Source: Alphaproteobacteria bacterium
GTDB taxonomy: Bacteria > Pseudomonadota > Alphaproteobacteria > Micavibrionales > Micavibrionaceae
Assembly: GCA_018399685.1 (NCBI GenBank)
Contig: JAGYOK010000014.1
Span: 1 to 46,580 of the forward strand
Reading direction: 5' to 3'
DNA: 46,580 nt
The stretch's first letter is position 1, and each line of letters starts with the position of its first letter. The position numbers were made by a program, and so were the translations under genes. Positions 1 through 9,245 of this stretch are shown one piece after another. The notes beneath the pieces were generated by a model. It was not told the DNA's origin. It was given only the letters and a program-made list of their open reading frames with translations, and searched no databases.

Positions 1-528
1 GCAATCCAGCCAATAGCGGTGGCGCTCCGGGAATTTGTCTGTTGCGGGAAGGGTGTCTTCCAGATCGCCGCCGCAAAACTGGACTATACGGTTGGCCGCG
101 CCATCTTTGGGGTCTACTGTAAGCAGGGCGCAGTCAACGCCGTTATAGGCGATATAGGGAATTGCCTTTTGTAAAAGCTTTTTGCCAAAGCCCTTGCCGC
201 GCATGGATGGACGGATGATAAAATGTATGTGGCCTCCCCATTTTTCAAGGTGCCAGTTCAGGCGGTGGCGTATGTTTAGCGAGCCAATATAATCATGCTC
301 TTTGACAAGCCATAATACAGTTTCCGGCACAGTCTCGACCCAGTCGGGGTATGGCATGTGCAACCCTGTTTTCTGGTTGTTAATTTTTTCAAGAAAGCCT
401 TCGAAGTCATTTTCAAGGTCGCTTGATTTTATAAAGTCAAAACGTCCTTCTTCATGATATTCCCTTAAAGCTTCGATAGCGCCTTGTTTGTGTTCTATTG
501 ACGGTTTTTCAAGTTTTGCAGCAGACAT
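1..528 (-). CDS. GNAT-family N-acetyltransferase, C-terminus cut by window edge
   Basis: The minus frame is open from an ATG at 528 to the window edge (176 codons, no stop), so the gene is partial. The protein begins MSAAKLEKPSIEHKQGAIEA. The core reads IGSLNIRHRLN, then HIHFIIRPSMRGKGFGKKLL, which is the acetyl-CoA pyrophosphate-binding motif A of GNAT enzymes (R/Q-x-x-G-x-G/A). It resembles the group of predicted acetyltransferases with a longer N-terminal part; the substrate cannot be told from sequence. It starts 43 bases after the mgtE stop in the same direction, so it may be the distal gene of an mgtE transcript, although an inverted repeat lies between them. The upstream ribosome-binding site is weak (CAGAG). 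Confidence 0.85.
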   Translation of the reverse strand, partial: MSAAKLEKPSIEHKQGAIEALREYHEEGRFDFIKSSDLENDFEGFLEKINNQKTGLHMPYPDWVETVPETVLWLVKEHDYIGSLNIRHRLNWHLEKWGGHIHFIIRPSMRGKGFGKKLLQKAIPYIAYNGVDCALLTVDPKDGAANRIVQFCGGDLEDTLPATDKFPERHRYWLDC

Positions 529-553
529 TTATATAAGCTCTGATCTTTAAATT

Positions 554-569
554 TAGGGTCCTGACCCTA
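554..569. repeat. Short perfect inverted repeat between mgtE and the acetyltransferase gene
   Basis: TAGGGTC and GACCCTA form 7-base arms around a 2-base centre. No T-run follows on either strand, so it is not a classic intrinsic terminator. An 11-base piece (GTCCTGACCCT) is shared with the end of pcm near 9219-9229, which may be chance. Confidence 0.5.
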
Positions 570-570
570 G

Positions 571-1974
571 TTACATCATAAATATAGCGGCCAGACCGAG
601 GAATGATAAGAAGCCTATCACATCTGTAACCGTTGTCAAAAGGACGGTTGAGGATACGGCAGGGTCGCTTCCCATACGATCAAGCATCAGCGGTATGCCA
701 GCACCAAATAAACCGGCGACAATCAGATTAATAATCATTGCCATGGCAATGACAAAGCCGAGAATGGGGCTGAGGAACCATAGGGCGGCAAGTATACCTA
801 TGATAAGGGCAAACATAATGCCATTTATGGTTCCGACAAGGGTTTCTTTCCAGATCACCCGCCATGTGTTTGTGCTGCTGATCCTGTTTGTAGCAAGCGC
901 ACGTACAGCAACGGTAAGGGCTTGTGTGCCTGCGTTTCCGCCCATTGAAGCAACAATAGGCATCAAGACGGCGAGGGCGACAATTTCTTGAATGGTGGCG
1001 TCGAAAAATGAAATAACGATGGAGGCTAAAACAGCGGTGAGCAGGTTTATAAATAACCAGCGGAATCTGGTTCCGGTTGTTGAAATGACGGCGCGATACA
1101 GGTCGCCTTCTTCAACACCGGCCATGCGCATTATGTCTTCTTGTGCTTCCTGATCGATAACGTCAACAATGTCATCAATAGTAATAGTACCGATCAGACG
1201 GCCTTCAGCATCAATAACCGGCGCGGAGACAATGTTTTCTCTTCGGAACATGTGGGCGACATCTTCCTGATCCATATGTGCGGGGACAGGCTTTATGTTG
1301 TCTTCCGGTATGATATCCCTGAGGCGTTCCGGGCGTTTGGCGCGTACCAGACGATCGAGGGGGATTGCCCCTGTATAGTGGTGTGACGGGTTAATTGTGA
1401 AAATGCCGAAAAAGTCCTCAGGCAGGGCAGAGGCGGCGGCTCTTAGGTAGTCGATTGTTTTTCCGACTGTCCAGAATTCTGGAACGGTAACCATCTCGCG
1501 GCGCATCAGGCGGCCAGCGCTGTCTTCAGGAAAGCTTAGGCCTTCTTCCAGAACCAGCCGCGTTCTTGCGGACAGGTATCTGATAATTTCCTGCTGGAAG
1601 TCGAAATCCAGACTTTCTACCAACAGGAGGGCATCGTCACTTTCAAGGTCGGTAATGAGTTGAGCGACGCTTTCAGCGGGCATCTCGCTTAAAATGGCGC
1701 GGCTGATTTCAGGATCAAGCTCGGTGAAGACTTCGGGGTCAACCTCCTCGCTATACATAAAGAGCAGTTCTTTACGATCTTCATCACTGATTTTGCTAAG
1801 CAGGTCGGCTGAATCTGCAACGCTTAGTTCCGAGAGGGCTGCGTGTACGGTGTCGTAATCCTGTAAATGCGCGGCTTCGAGAATATCCTTGATCGTTTCA
1901 TCAGACAGGCCGTAACGCATATCTTCTGATTGCGTGTTAAACATCTCATCGGTGTCTTTAACAGCTTCTCCCAT
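571..1974 (-). CDS. mgtE: Magnesium transporter MgtE
   Basis: This is an inner-membrane Mg2+ channel/transporter of 467 aa, the usual length for the family. The order is an N-terminal acidic helical (MgtE_N) domain at about residues 30-140, paired CBS domains at about 150-275 (GIFTINPSHHYTGAIPLDRL and APVIDAEGRLIGTITIDDI), and a C-terminal membrane domain with five helices from about 305. The family pore signature MPIVASMGGNAGTQ and the late TTVTDVIGF segment, which carries the conserved Asp of the ion path, are both visible. In known MgtE proteins the cytosolic domains bind Mg2+ and gate the pore. The gene lies 115 bases downstream of maeB on the same strand. The start is supported by a purine-rich stretch (AAGGC) upstream. 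Confidence 0.96.
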   Translation of the reverse strand: MGEAVKDTDEMFNTQSEDMRYGLSDETIKDILEAAHLQDYDTVHAALSELSVADSADLLSKISDEDRKELLFMYSEEVDPEVFTELDPEISRAILSEMPAESVAQLITDLESDDALLLVESLDFDFQQEIIRYLSARTRLVLEEGLSFPEDSAGRLMRREMVTVPEFWTVGKTIDYLRAAASALPEDFFGIFTINPSHHYTGAIPLDRLVRAKRPERLRDIIPEDNIKPVPAHMDQEDVAHMFRRENIVSAPVIDAEGRLIGTITIDDIVDVIDQEAQEDIMRMAGVEEGDLYRAVISTTGTRFRWLFINLLTAVLASIVISFFDATIQEIVALAVLMPIVASMGGNAGTQALTVAVRALATNRISSTNTWRVIWKETLVGTINGIMFALIIGILAALWFLSPILGFVIAMAMIINLIVAGLFGAGIPLMLDRMGSDPAVSSTVLLTTVTDVIGFLSFLGLAAIFMM

Positions 1975-2039
1975 TTATGCCTTGCGCCTTTAATCTCTTT
2001 CGGGTTTAACTCCTTGCCCCCCAAGGTGCCTAGCCCCGC

Positions 2040-2053
2040 CCCCTTTAAAGGGG
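2040..2053. repeat. Palindrome in the maeB-mgtE spacer
   Basis: CCCCTTTAAAGGGG is a perfect 14-base palindrome inside a C/G-rich spacer (about 2017-2060) that differs in composition from the AT-rich spacers elsewhere. It could be a dispersed GC-rich intergenic repeat or a weak transcript end for maeB. No second copy is seen in this window. Confidence 0.4.
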
Positions 2054-2089
2054 AGAGGGAGTATAGATACCTTTTATGTTTGCGCTTTT

Positions 2090-4426
2090 TTATGCTCTTT
2101 TAAGAAGACGGTGCGTTGTTGTGTCCGTTAAATCTTGTTCGAGTATTTGCGCGCCCACCGTTGCCAGAGCCGTGATGTTCACAATAGCACGGATTGTTGT
2201 GGCTGGCGTAACAATATGCACAGGCCGCGCTGTTCCGAGCAAGAGCGGGCCGATGCTGATGCCGTCCTGGAATGACTTGGCAAAGTTAAATGCAATATTT
2301 GCAGCATTTGCGCAGGGCATAACAAACAGGTTGGCCGGGCCGCTCAGCCTTGAATTAGGCATAATGCGCTGGCGTACGCTGTCGATAAGCGCAGTGTCGG
2401 CTTGCATCTCTCCGTCAATTTCAAGCTCTGGATCGCGGCGAAGGATTTCTTGACAGGCTTCGCGCATTTTAATAGAGGCCTCGTCGTTGATAGAACCAAA
2501 GTTTGAGCGGGAAAGCATGGCAACGCGCGGAACTTTACCAAAGCGGCGAACTTCTTCGGCGGCCAGCAAGGTCATTTCTGTGAGTTGCTCAACGGTCGGG
2601 TTCTCATTGATTTGCGTATCGCAGAAGAAGTAGGTGTCCTGCGGCAGCACCAATGGAGACAACGCGGCGGCGGTGTTGGTGCCGGGTTTAAGTCCTATGA
2701 TGTCCAGAACATCTTTCAGGTGAGTGTGGTAGTTGCCTTCGGCTCCGCAAATAGCGGCGTCGCTGTCGCCTTTATGAACCAAAAGCGAGCCGATCACAGT
2801 TGTATTAGTTTGCAATATGGTCTTTGCATCTTCCGGTGTGACACCTTTTCTTTCCATGATGGAATGGTATGTCTCCCAGTAGTCGCGGAAGCGCTTGTCT
2901 TTTTGTGGATCAACAAGCTCGTAATCCTTGTCTTTTTCCAGACGAAGGCCGAGTATCTTGATGCGTCTGCTGATTACATCCTCGCGTCCGACCAATACCG
3001 GGCGAGCGACGTTTTCGTCTACGACGATCTGTGCGGCCTGAAGTATTTTTTCTTCCTCACCATCACAGAATGCAACTCGCTTTGGAGCCTGTTTTGCGCG
3101 GGCAAATATCGGGTGCATAATCAAGGAAGAGTGGTCACAGAATACTTTCAGTTTTTCTTTATACTCATCAAAATCCTTGATAGGGCGTGTAGCAACGCCG
3201 GTTTCCATGGCGGCTTTTGCTACGGCCATCGGGATATCAATTATAAGGCGTGGGTCAAACGGTTTCGGGATAAGGTAGTTTGCTCCAAAAGACAGGGTTT
3301 CGCCGCTATAAACAGAGACTACTTCTGCGGCGGCTTCCTTGCGAGCTAAAGAGGCGATTGCCTCAACAGCGGCAAGCTTCATTTCCTCGTTGATAGCGGT
3401 TGCCCCAACGTCGAGCGCTCCACGGAAGAGGAACGGAAAGCACAAAACATTGTTCACTTGATTAGGGAAGTCAGAGCGCCCTGTGCAAACGATTGCATTG
3501 GGTTTTCCCTTGCGGGCAACATCCGGCATGATTTCCGGCGTGGGGTTGGCTAAAGCCATAATTAGCGGGGCGTCAGCCATTTTGGCGACCATCTCGCTGT
3601 CTAGAAGACCGGCGCGGGACAGGCCAAGGAAGACATCTGCGCCTTCAATCGCATCTTCCAGAGTGCGGGCATCGGTTTCAATGGCCATTTCGGCTTTTTC
3701 CGGAACCCATTTTTCAGTATCTTCACGGCCTTTGTAGATAACGCCCTTACTGTCACAAACAGTAATGTTCTTGCGACTTAATCCTGCTTTGACCAAAAGA
3801 TTCATACAGGCGGTGGCAGAGGCGCCAGCACCCGAAGTTACCATACGGATATCTGCAATATTGCGTCCAGAGTACTTGATCCAGTTCGTGAAAGCGGCAG
3901 TTACAATAATTGCTGTGCCGTGCTGGTCATCATGAAAAACCGGAATGTTCATTTTTTCTTTTAAGCGGCGTTCCAGCTCGAAACATTCGGGGGCTTTGAA
4001 ATCTTCCAGATTTATGCCGCCAAATGAAGGAGCAAGCGGGGCAATGATATCGACAAGTTTGTCTACGTCTGTTTCGTCGACTTCAATGTCAATGGAGTCG
4101 ACATTGGCAAACTTTTTGAACAGGACAGACTTTCCTTCCATAACCGGTTTGGAAGCCTGAGCGCCAATATCTCCCAATCCCAATACAGCCGTTCCATTGG
4201 AAATAACAGCAACCAGATTGCCTTTGGATGTATAGTCATAGGCGAGTAATGGATCTTTTTCAATCTCCAGACAAGGAATGGCGACTCCCGGAGAATATGC
4301 CAGGGCAAGATCTCTTTGTGTGGTCATAGGCTTTGTTGGATTAATGGAGATTTTACCCGGTGTTGGTCTGGCGTGATAATCAAGGGCAGTTTGTTTGAAG
4401 GCTTCCTGGTCGTCGGTTTTGGACAT
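2090..4426 (-). CDS. maeB: NADP-dependent malic enzyme with C-terminal phosphotransacetylase-like domain
   Basis: This cytosolic enzyme oxidatively decarboxylates malate to pyruvate, making NADPH. At 778 aa it has the two-part MaeB layout: a malic enzyme domain at about residues 1-425 and a phosphate acetyl/butyryltransferase-like domain at about 430-778. Visible motifs are LALAYSPGVAIPCLEI, NLVAVISNGTAVLGLGDIGA, the metal-site region VFHDDQHGTAIIVTAA, and the nucleotide-binding stretch MVTSGAGASATACMNLL. In known MaeB enzymes the PTA-like domain is regulatory, sensing acetyl-CoA, and does not make acetyl phosphate. The ATG at 4426 is preceded by AGGAA at good spacing. It follows the tRNA-Leu gene by 71 bases on the same strand. 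Confidence 0.96.
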   Translation of the reverse strand: MSKTDDQEAFKQTALDYHARPTPGKISINPTKPMTTQRDLALAYSPGVAIPCLEIEKDPLLAYDYTSKGNLVAVISNGTAVLGLGDIGAQASKPVMEGKSVLFKKFANVDSIDIEVDETDVDKLVDIIAPLAPSFGGINLEDFKAPECFELERRLKEKMNIPVFHDDQHGTAIIVTAAFTNWIKYSGRNIADIRMVTSGAGASATACMNLLVKAGLSRKNITVCDSKGVIYKGREDTEKWVPEKAEMAIETDARTLEDAIEGADVFLGLSRAGLLDSEMVAKMADAPLIMALANPTPEIMPDVARKGKPNAIVCTGRSDFPNQVNNVLCFPFLFRGALDVGATAINEEMKLAAVEAIASLARKEAAAEVVSVYSGETLSFGANYLIPKPFDPRLIIDIPMAVAKAAMETGVATRPIKDFDEYKEKLKVFCDHSSLIMHPIFARAKQAPKRVAFCDGEEEKILQAAQIVVDENVARPVLVGREDVISRRIKILGLRLEKDKDYELVDPQKDKRFRDYWETYHSIMERKGVTPEDAKTILQTNTTVIGSLLVHKGDSDAAICGAEGNYHTHLKDVLDIIGLKPGTNTAAALSPLVLPQDTYFFCDTQINENPTVEQLTEMTLLAAEEVRRFGKVPRVAMLSRSNFGSINDEASIKMREACQEILRRDPELEIDGEMQADTALIDSVRQRIMPNSRLSGPANLFVMPCANAANIAFNFAKSFQDGISIGPLLLGTARPVHIVTPATTIRAIVNITALATVGAQILEQDLTDTTTHRLLKRA

Positions 4427-4497
4427 GGGTCTATTCCTGTTTTGATGTCTTTAAGAAAGGGTTTTGCCAATCGAATGGCTGCAATCTTTTTTATGGT

Positions 4498-4585
4498 TGG
4501 TGCGGCCGAGAAGACTTGAACTTCCACGGGATTTAACTCCCACAGCGACCTCAACGCTGCGCGTCTACCATTTCGCCACGGCCGC
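4498..4585 (-). tRNA. tRNA-Leu (anticodon GAG)
   Basis: The minus strand folds as a class II (long variable arm) tRNA. The acceptor stem GCGGCCG pairs with CGGCCGC, with discriminator A and an encoded CCA (4498-4500). The anticodon stem CAGCG/CGCUG encloses the 7-base loop UUGAGGU, giving anticodon GAG (CUC/CUU codons). The D-arm carries TGGCGAAATGGTAGACGC and the T-arm GTTCAAGTC, both typical of tRNA-Leu. It is transcribed toward maeB. This is a direct hand fold. Confidence 0.96.
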
Positions 4586-4721
4586 ACTATATATGCATAC
4601 GTAATGCATAAGTAACCATCAGGCAAATGCCTGTGGAAAAGAGGTTTAACAAATCTTCAACATTAGTACAAGCCAGTAAAAGCATTGCGGCGCAATAAAA
4701 AGCATGGTTTAAAACAAAAGC

Positions 4722-5360
4722 ATGATTGACTGGTTGATAGAAAATAATTTGGTTGAGTATGAAAACGCGGTTGCCACTATGGAGGAGCGCGTCGCAGCTA
4801 TTCGTTATGACGGAGCAAATGATGCTGTCTGGCTGTTGGAGCATCCCCCTCTTTACACAGCCGGGACGAGCGCCAAGGATACTGATTTACTTGATGCGCG
4901 GTTTCCTGTTTTTAAAAGCGGGCGGGGCGGGGAATATACTTATCACGGGCCGGGACAGCGTGTGGCCTATGTCATGATGGATCTGAAAAAGTGGCAGACA
5001 GGCGGGGCGGACGTGCGCGGCTATGTCTGGTCTTTGGAAGAGTGGATTATCCGTACTCTGGGGGAATTTGATATCAAAGGCGAGCGGCGCGAGGGGCGCG
5101 TTGGTATATGGGTAGCACACGAGAATGGTAGAGAATCCAAGATCGCCGCTATCGGGGTGCGGATACGGCGCTGGGTCACTTATCACGGCATATCAATAAA
5201 CCTCAATCCTGATTTATCTCATTTTGGCGGGATTGTCCCGTGCGGCATTTCCGATTATGGAGTAACAAGCTTGCACGCTTTGGGGCGAGCGGATGTAGAC
5301 ATGGCAGCTTTGGACAGAGCTTTGAGAGAAAATTTCTGCGCAGTCTTTGGTAGAACGTAA
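4722..5360 (+). CDS. lipB: Octanoyl-[acyl-carrier-protein]:protein N-octanoyltransferase LipB
   Basis: LipB moves the octanoyl group from acyl carrier protein to lipoyl domains of 2-oxoacid dehydrogenases and the glycine cleavage H protein, the first step of lipoate synthesis in the cytosol. The 212-aa length is normal. The signature [13 protein letters not shown] is at about residues 67-79. The catalytic pair is visible as the lysine in KIAAIGVRI and the cysteine in GIVPCGI. The ATG at 4722 is followed at once by family-like sequence; its ribosome-binding site is weak. The gene is divergent from the tRNA-Leu gene and precedes serS by 81 bases. Confidence 0.96.
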   Translation: MIDWLIENNLVEYENAVATMEERVAAIRYDGANDAVWLLEHPPLYTAGTSAKDTDLLDARFPVFKSGRGGEYTYHGPGQRVAYVMMDLKKWQTGGADVRGYVWSLEEWIIRTLGEFDIKGERREGRVGIWVAHENGRESKIAAIGVRIRRWVTYHGISINLNPDLSHFGGIVPCGISDYGVTSLHALGRADVDMAALDRALRENFCAVFGRT

Positions 5361-5441
5361 CAAAACTCTTGCGTTTGCCTGCGTTCACTTTTAGGCTTAT
5401 TTCCTTTAATAGAGATGTAAACCAAAGGGAAATATACTGCT

Positions 5442-6716
5442 ATGTTTGATATTCGTGCCATTCGTAATAATCCTGATATTTTTGATAAAGGCTGGGCGCG
5501 CAGAGGGCTTTCCCCTCAAACTTCCGAGATACTTGGATTAGATGAAAAAAGACGGTCTTTGCAGACTTCCTTGCAGGAGTTGCAGGCGCGCCGTAATGAT
5601 GAATCTAAAAAGATCGGGGAGATCAAAAAAGATGGCGGTGATGCGACGGGGCAGATGCAGGCTGTATCTATTATTAAAAATGATATTGCCAAGATGGAAG
5701 AAGAAGAGCGCAAGATCGGTAATGATCTGACAACGTTGCTTTCTTCATTGCCGAATATTCTAGGCGATGATGTGCCTGACGGTGCGGATGAGGAAGATAA
5801 TAAAGAGGTTCACAGGTGGGGTGATGTCAAACGTCCCTCCGGCCCGGATCATGTGGATATTGGCGAGGCTTTGGGGCTGATAGATTTTGAGACAGCGGCT
5901 AAAATGTCCGGTGCGCGTTTTACTTTGCTTAAAGGTGATATGGCGCGGATGGAGCGGGCGTTGTCTCAGTTTTTCCTAGATACGCATACGCAGGAGCATG
6001 GCTATACGGAAATGTCTGTGCCTTTGCTGGTGCGGGATAATGCTTTGTATGGGACGGGACAACTGCCCAAATTTGCAGAAGATTTGTTCAAAGATCATGA
6101 GATGGGGCACTGGATGATTCCAACTTCCGAAGTGCCGCTTACGAACATTGTTGCAGAGATGATCGTTGATGAGGAAGAGTTGCCTATGCGCTTTACGGCC
6201 TTTACGCCTTGTTTCCGTTCAGAGGCCGGTTCGGCTGGTAAAGATACGCGCGGGATGCTGCGCCAGCACCAGTTCTATAAGGTTGAAATGGTTGGCGTGA
6301 CAACCCCTGATAAGTCTGAAGATGAGCATGAGCGTATGTTAACTTGCGCGGAAACTGTTCTGAAAAAGCTGGATCTCCCGTTTCGTACGGTGGTGCTGTG
6401 CAGCGGTGATACAGGATTTGGAGCGCGCAAGACTTATGACATTGAAGTGTGGCTTCCAGGGCAGGAGACATACCGCGAGATTTCCAGCGTGTCGAATTGC
6501 TGGGACTTTCAGGCGCGGCGCATGAATGCTCGGTGTCGTGCTAAAGGTGAGAAAGATACTCGCTTTGTGCATACTCTTAATGGCTCTGGTGTGGCGGTCG
6601 GGCGTGCGCTGATTGCGGTGATCGAGAATTACTATGATCCATCTGATGGCGGCGTGTTCGTTCCTGAAGTCCTTAAACCATATATGGGTGGGCTGGAGAA
6701 AATTGTGAAGGGATAG
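5442..6716 (+). CDS. serS: Seryl-tRNA synthetase
   Basis: SerRS charges tRNA-Ser (and tRNA-Sec where present) with serine in the cytosol. The 424-aa length is typical. The N-terminal long helical hairpin that grips the tRNA variable arm is at about residues 30-100, rich in K, E and Q. The class II catalytic core follows: TSEVPLTN, the motif 2 region [20 protein letters not shown] with FYKVEMV, and motif 3 [23 protein letters not shown] precedes the ATG at 5442. It heads a run of plus-strand genes (DUF4153 gene, pcm, LysM/M23 gene) that recalls the alphaproteobacterial serS-surE-pcm block. Confidence 0.98.
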   Translation: MFDIRAIRNNPDIFDKGWARRGLSPQTSEILGLDEKRRSLQTSLQELQARRNDESKKIGEIKKDGGDATGQMQAVSIIKNDIAKMEEEERKIGNDLTTLLSSLPNILGDDVPDGADEEDNKEVHRWGDVKRPSGPDHVDIGEALGLIDFETAAKMSGARFTLLKGDMARMERALSQFFLDTHTQEHGYTEMSVPLLVRDNALYGTGQLPKFAEDLFKDHEMGHWMIPTSEVPLTNIVAEMIVDEEELPMRFTAFTPCFRSEAGSAGKDTRGMLRQHQFYKVEMVGVTTPDKSEDEHERMLTCAETVLKKLDLPFRTVVLCSGDTGFGARKTYDIEVWLPGQETYREISSVSNCWDFQARRMNARCRAKGEKDTRFVHTLNGSGVAVGRALIAVIENYYDPSDGGVFVPEVLKPYMGGLEKIVKG

Positions 6717-6737
6717 ATATCGGAGAAAAGATTAACC

Positions 6738-8525
6738 ATGACAAATATTTTAAACCGCGTGTTTCCGGTTGAAGACTTAAAAGATACCGTGATGCGGTTC
6801 CCGCTATCGGTGGTTTGCGCGGGCATTACATTTATTGTCGCACTGCTGGGTATTCATGATATTTTTGATATTGATGAAGATATTATCGGGCGCGTTGTAA
6901 CGACTACGATCAGCCTTTATCTGTGGTTTGGGATTGTTATTCTCATTGCAGAAAGTAGGAAGTTTAAAACAACGTTGGCGGGGTTTCCGTTTATTCTTGT
7001 GGCGATTGGTATAGTGTTCTTGCTGACCTATTCTTCGCTGTACTGGATACATTTTGCGCTTCTTTTACCGACTTTGTTGCTTGGCGTTATTGTCGCGCCA
7101 TATCTGAAAGGCGGTGACGATTGGTCGTTCTGGCTGTTTAACCGGAATTTATGGCTGGGGGTTGCGCTGTCTTTTCTGGCAGCGTTGCTATTTGCCGCCG
7201 GATTTTCTCTGGCATTGGTGGCCGTCGATCATTTGTTTGGCGTTGATATTGATGAAAAGATGTATTCTGATATCTGGCTGTTTGCTTCGGTTATTCTCGG
7301 CCCAGTTTATGCTTTATCGCGTGTGCCGAAAAAGTTTGATTATGATGAAGCGGAAGTTACGGCTCCGGCGGGGTTGCGCTTTATAGCAAACTGGGTGTTT
7401 GTGCCTGTTGTGTTTGTGTATTTGCTGATCCTATATGCGTATTTTGCAAAGATTGTTATTAGCGCGGAAGTCCCTAATGGCTGGCTGGCGTGGTTGATTA
7501 CCGGATTTGTAGGCAGTGGCGTAGTAACATACCTTATTGCGTGGCCGCTGCGAGGGTCTAAGGAAGGTTTGCCGCATCTCCAGCTCTTTTATAAGATATT
7601 CTTTCCGGCGCTTTTTATACCAATCGGATTTCATTTCTTTGCGATATGGGAACGTGTGAGCGCGTACGGCATTACAGAGCAGCGTTACATGCTTATGATC
7701 TCGGCGTTCTGGTTTTTGATAATAGCTATCACCAAAAGTCTGCCGTTTATTCCATTGAGGATAATACCGGCTAGTTTGTTTTTGCTCATGGCTTTGGCTT
7801 CGTTCGGGCCTTGGGGAGCGGTGAGTGTTTCGGGGGCAAGCCAGATCAACCGGCTGGAGGGTTTGCTTAACAAATATGAGCTTCTTGAAGACGGGCGAGT
7901 GGTTAAGCTCAAAGATGGGGGAGAGATTCCTTTTGATGATCGTTTGAGTATAAGCTCTATTTTAGATTATATGTGCCGCTCAGATCGCGATGCTATGATC
8001 GAGCCGTGGTTTAATGCGGAAGATAAGAAAGATTGGAGTTGTTCCGCGAACGATTTAACAAACCAGCTTGGATTTGAATATGTTAACTATCGTTTTTCTG
8101 ACGTGTTCTCTAATACGCGTTTTTATGTATACGTTGACCAATCTAGTGGACGCCCAAATGTTGTTGACGTGAAGGATTATGATCTGTTTATCAAAAATAT
8201 GTATGTAAGTATTCATGGTTCTAATGATGATGTATATAAAGAGCATGTCGAAGCGCTTGATCGTTATAGCATTGATTTTTCATTTAGCGGGGATGAATTG
8301 CGTGTCAGTGTGGCAGGGCATGCTCCTGTTGTAGTTGATGTTGTTGATTATATTAAGGATAAAACAGGCCAAAGTGTGCTATTGGAAAATATGTTTATCA
8401 TAGGGGAAAATGCTGATTTATCTTATAAGGTGATTTTTTACAGCATTAGGGGCGAGATTAAAAACGGGAAACCTTTCCCAGTTAGTATGGGTTTTGATTT
8501 TCTTTTCCGAATAAAGAATGAATAA
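6738..8525 (+). CDS. DUF4153-family polytopic membrane protein
   Basis: This 595-aa protein has about ten to twelve hydrophobic helices in residues 20-370, followed by a hydrophilic C-terminal domain of about 220 residues that is probably extracytoplasmic (GLLNKYELLEDGRVVKLKDG onward). The opening FPLSVVCAGITFIVALLGIH and the charged loop with RVPKKFDYDEAE fit the DUF4153 family found widely in alphaproteobacteria, whose function is unknown. GGAG sits upstream of the ATG, and the gene starts 21 bases after serS and ends 22 bases before pcm, so the three are probably co-transcribed. It occupies the place where surE usually lies in related genomes. Confidence 0.75.
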   Translation: MTNILNRVFPVEDLKDTVMRFPLSVVCAGITFIVALLGIHDIFDIDEDIIGRVVTTTISLYLWFGIVILIAESRKFKTTLAGFPFILVAIGIVFLLTYSSLYWIHFALLLPTLLLGVIVAPYLKGGDDWSFWLFNRNLWLGVALSFLAALLFAAGFSLALVAVDHLFGVDIDEKMYSDIWLFASVILGPVYALSRVPKKFDYDEAEVTAPAGLRFIANWVFVPVVFVYLLILYAYFAKIVISAEVPNGWLAWLITGFVGSGVVTYLIAWPLRGSKEGLPHLQLFYKIFFPALFIPIGFHFFAIWERVSAYGITEQRYMLMISAFWFLIIAITKSLPFIPLRIIPASLFLLMALASFGPWGAVSVSGASQINRLEGLLNKYELLEDGRVVKLKDGGEIPFDDRLSISSILDYMCRSDRDAMIEPWFNAEDKKDWSCSANDLTNQLGFEYVNYRFSDVFSNTRFYVYVDQSSGRPNVVDVKDYDLFIKNMYVSIHGSNDDVYKEHVEALDRYSIDFSFSGDELRVSVAGHAPVVVDVVDYIKDKTGQSVLLENMFIIGENADLSYKVIFYSIRGEIKNGKPFPVSMGFDFLFRIKNE

Positions 8526-8547
8526 AGAGTTCTGGGGCTGAATAACT

Positions 8548-9225
8548 ATGAATATACAAGCGGCGAATAAGCGCATCCGTTTAATAATGGATTTGCGTAT
8601 GCAGGGCATTACAGATACGAACGTGCTTAGCGCAATCGAGCGTGTGCCACGGGATTACTTTGTGCCGCCTTATGCGCAGGATCAGGCGTGGGAGAATACC
8701 GCTCTGCCGATCGGGTTGGGGCAAACAATCTCCCAGCCCTTTGTCGTTGCGTTCATGACGCAGGCTTTGGAGCTTACGGATCGGGATAAGGTGCTGGAGA
8801 TCGGGACGGGTTGCGGGTATCAGGCTGCGGTACTGTCGCGTCTGGTTCGAAGGGTCTATACAATAGAGCGCTATAAAGATTTGCTGCGTATGGCCGAGAA
8901 GCGGTTTGATTATTTAAAACTGCGCAATATTACTGCGATTGCTGCGGACGGGATGAAGGGTTGGCCAAAAATCCACGGTATAGATCAGGCTCCGTTTGAC
9001 AAGATCATCGTTACGGCGGCTGCGCGTGAAAAGCCGCCTGAGGCGCTTATCAATCAAATACGTGTCGGAGGGAGTATGATTATTCCCGTTGGCGGTGTAG
9101 GAGAGCAGATGCTTAAGCTCTATAAACGGGAAAGCGATGAGGCGTATTCTGTAAGAGATATGTTGCCGGTGCGTTTTGTTCCTCTTTTGCCCGATGTGTC
9201 GGATGACAAGAATGATGTGTCCTGA
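8548..9225 (+). CDS. pcm: Protein-L-isoaspartate O-methyltransferase
   Basis: PCMT uses S-adenosylmethionine to methylate isoaspartyl residues, starting repair of aged proteins. The 225-aa length fits. Visible are the substrate-binding N-terminal segment VPRDYFVPPYAQDQAWENTA, the family motif GLGQTISQPFVVAFMT, SAM motif I KVLEIGTGCGYQAAVL, and the later QIRVGGSMIIPVGG. The 3' end is odd: the last codons (SDDKNDVS, stop) lie in a 35-base stretch that is repeated with three changes at 9486-9520. That copy also encodes SDDKND followed by a stop a few codons later. The present C-terminus may therefore be a duplicate made when DNA was inserted here. Confidence 0.95.
   Translation: MNIQAANKRIRLIMDLRMQGITDTNVLSAIERVPRDYFVPPYAQDQAWENTALPIGLGQTISQPFVVAFMTQALELTDRDKVLEIGTGCGYQAAVLSRLVRRVYTIERYKDLLRMAEKRFDYLKLRNITAIAADGMKGWPKIHGIDQAPFDKIIVTAAAREKPPEALINQIRVGGSMIIPVGGVGEQMLKLYKRESDEAYSVRDMLPVRFVPLLPDVSDDKNDVS
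9185..9219 (+). repeat. 35-bp direct repeat, copy A (3' end of pcm)
   Basis: This matches 9486-9520 at 32 of 35 positions by direct comparison, with an offset of 301 bases. The core TCGGATGACAAGAATGAT is identical in both. Copy A is coding in pcm. The two copies bracket the 221-bp element at 9246-9466. Confidence 0.9.
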
Positions 9226-9245
9226 CCCTTGGTGTCTAATTAAAG

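Noticed and set aside
2585-3349. 254-codon open frame on the plus strand inside maeB
   Set aside because: It is antisense to the clearly conserved MaeB phosphotransacetylase-like domain, has no recognisable motif and no ribosome-binding site. It is a shadow frame.
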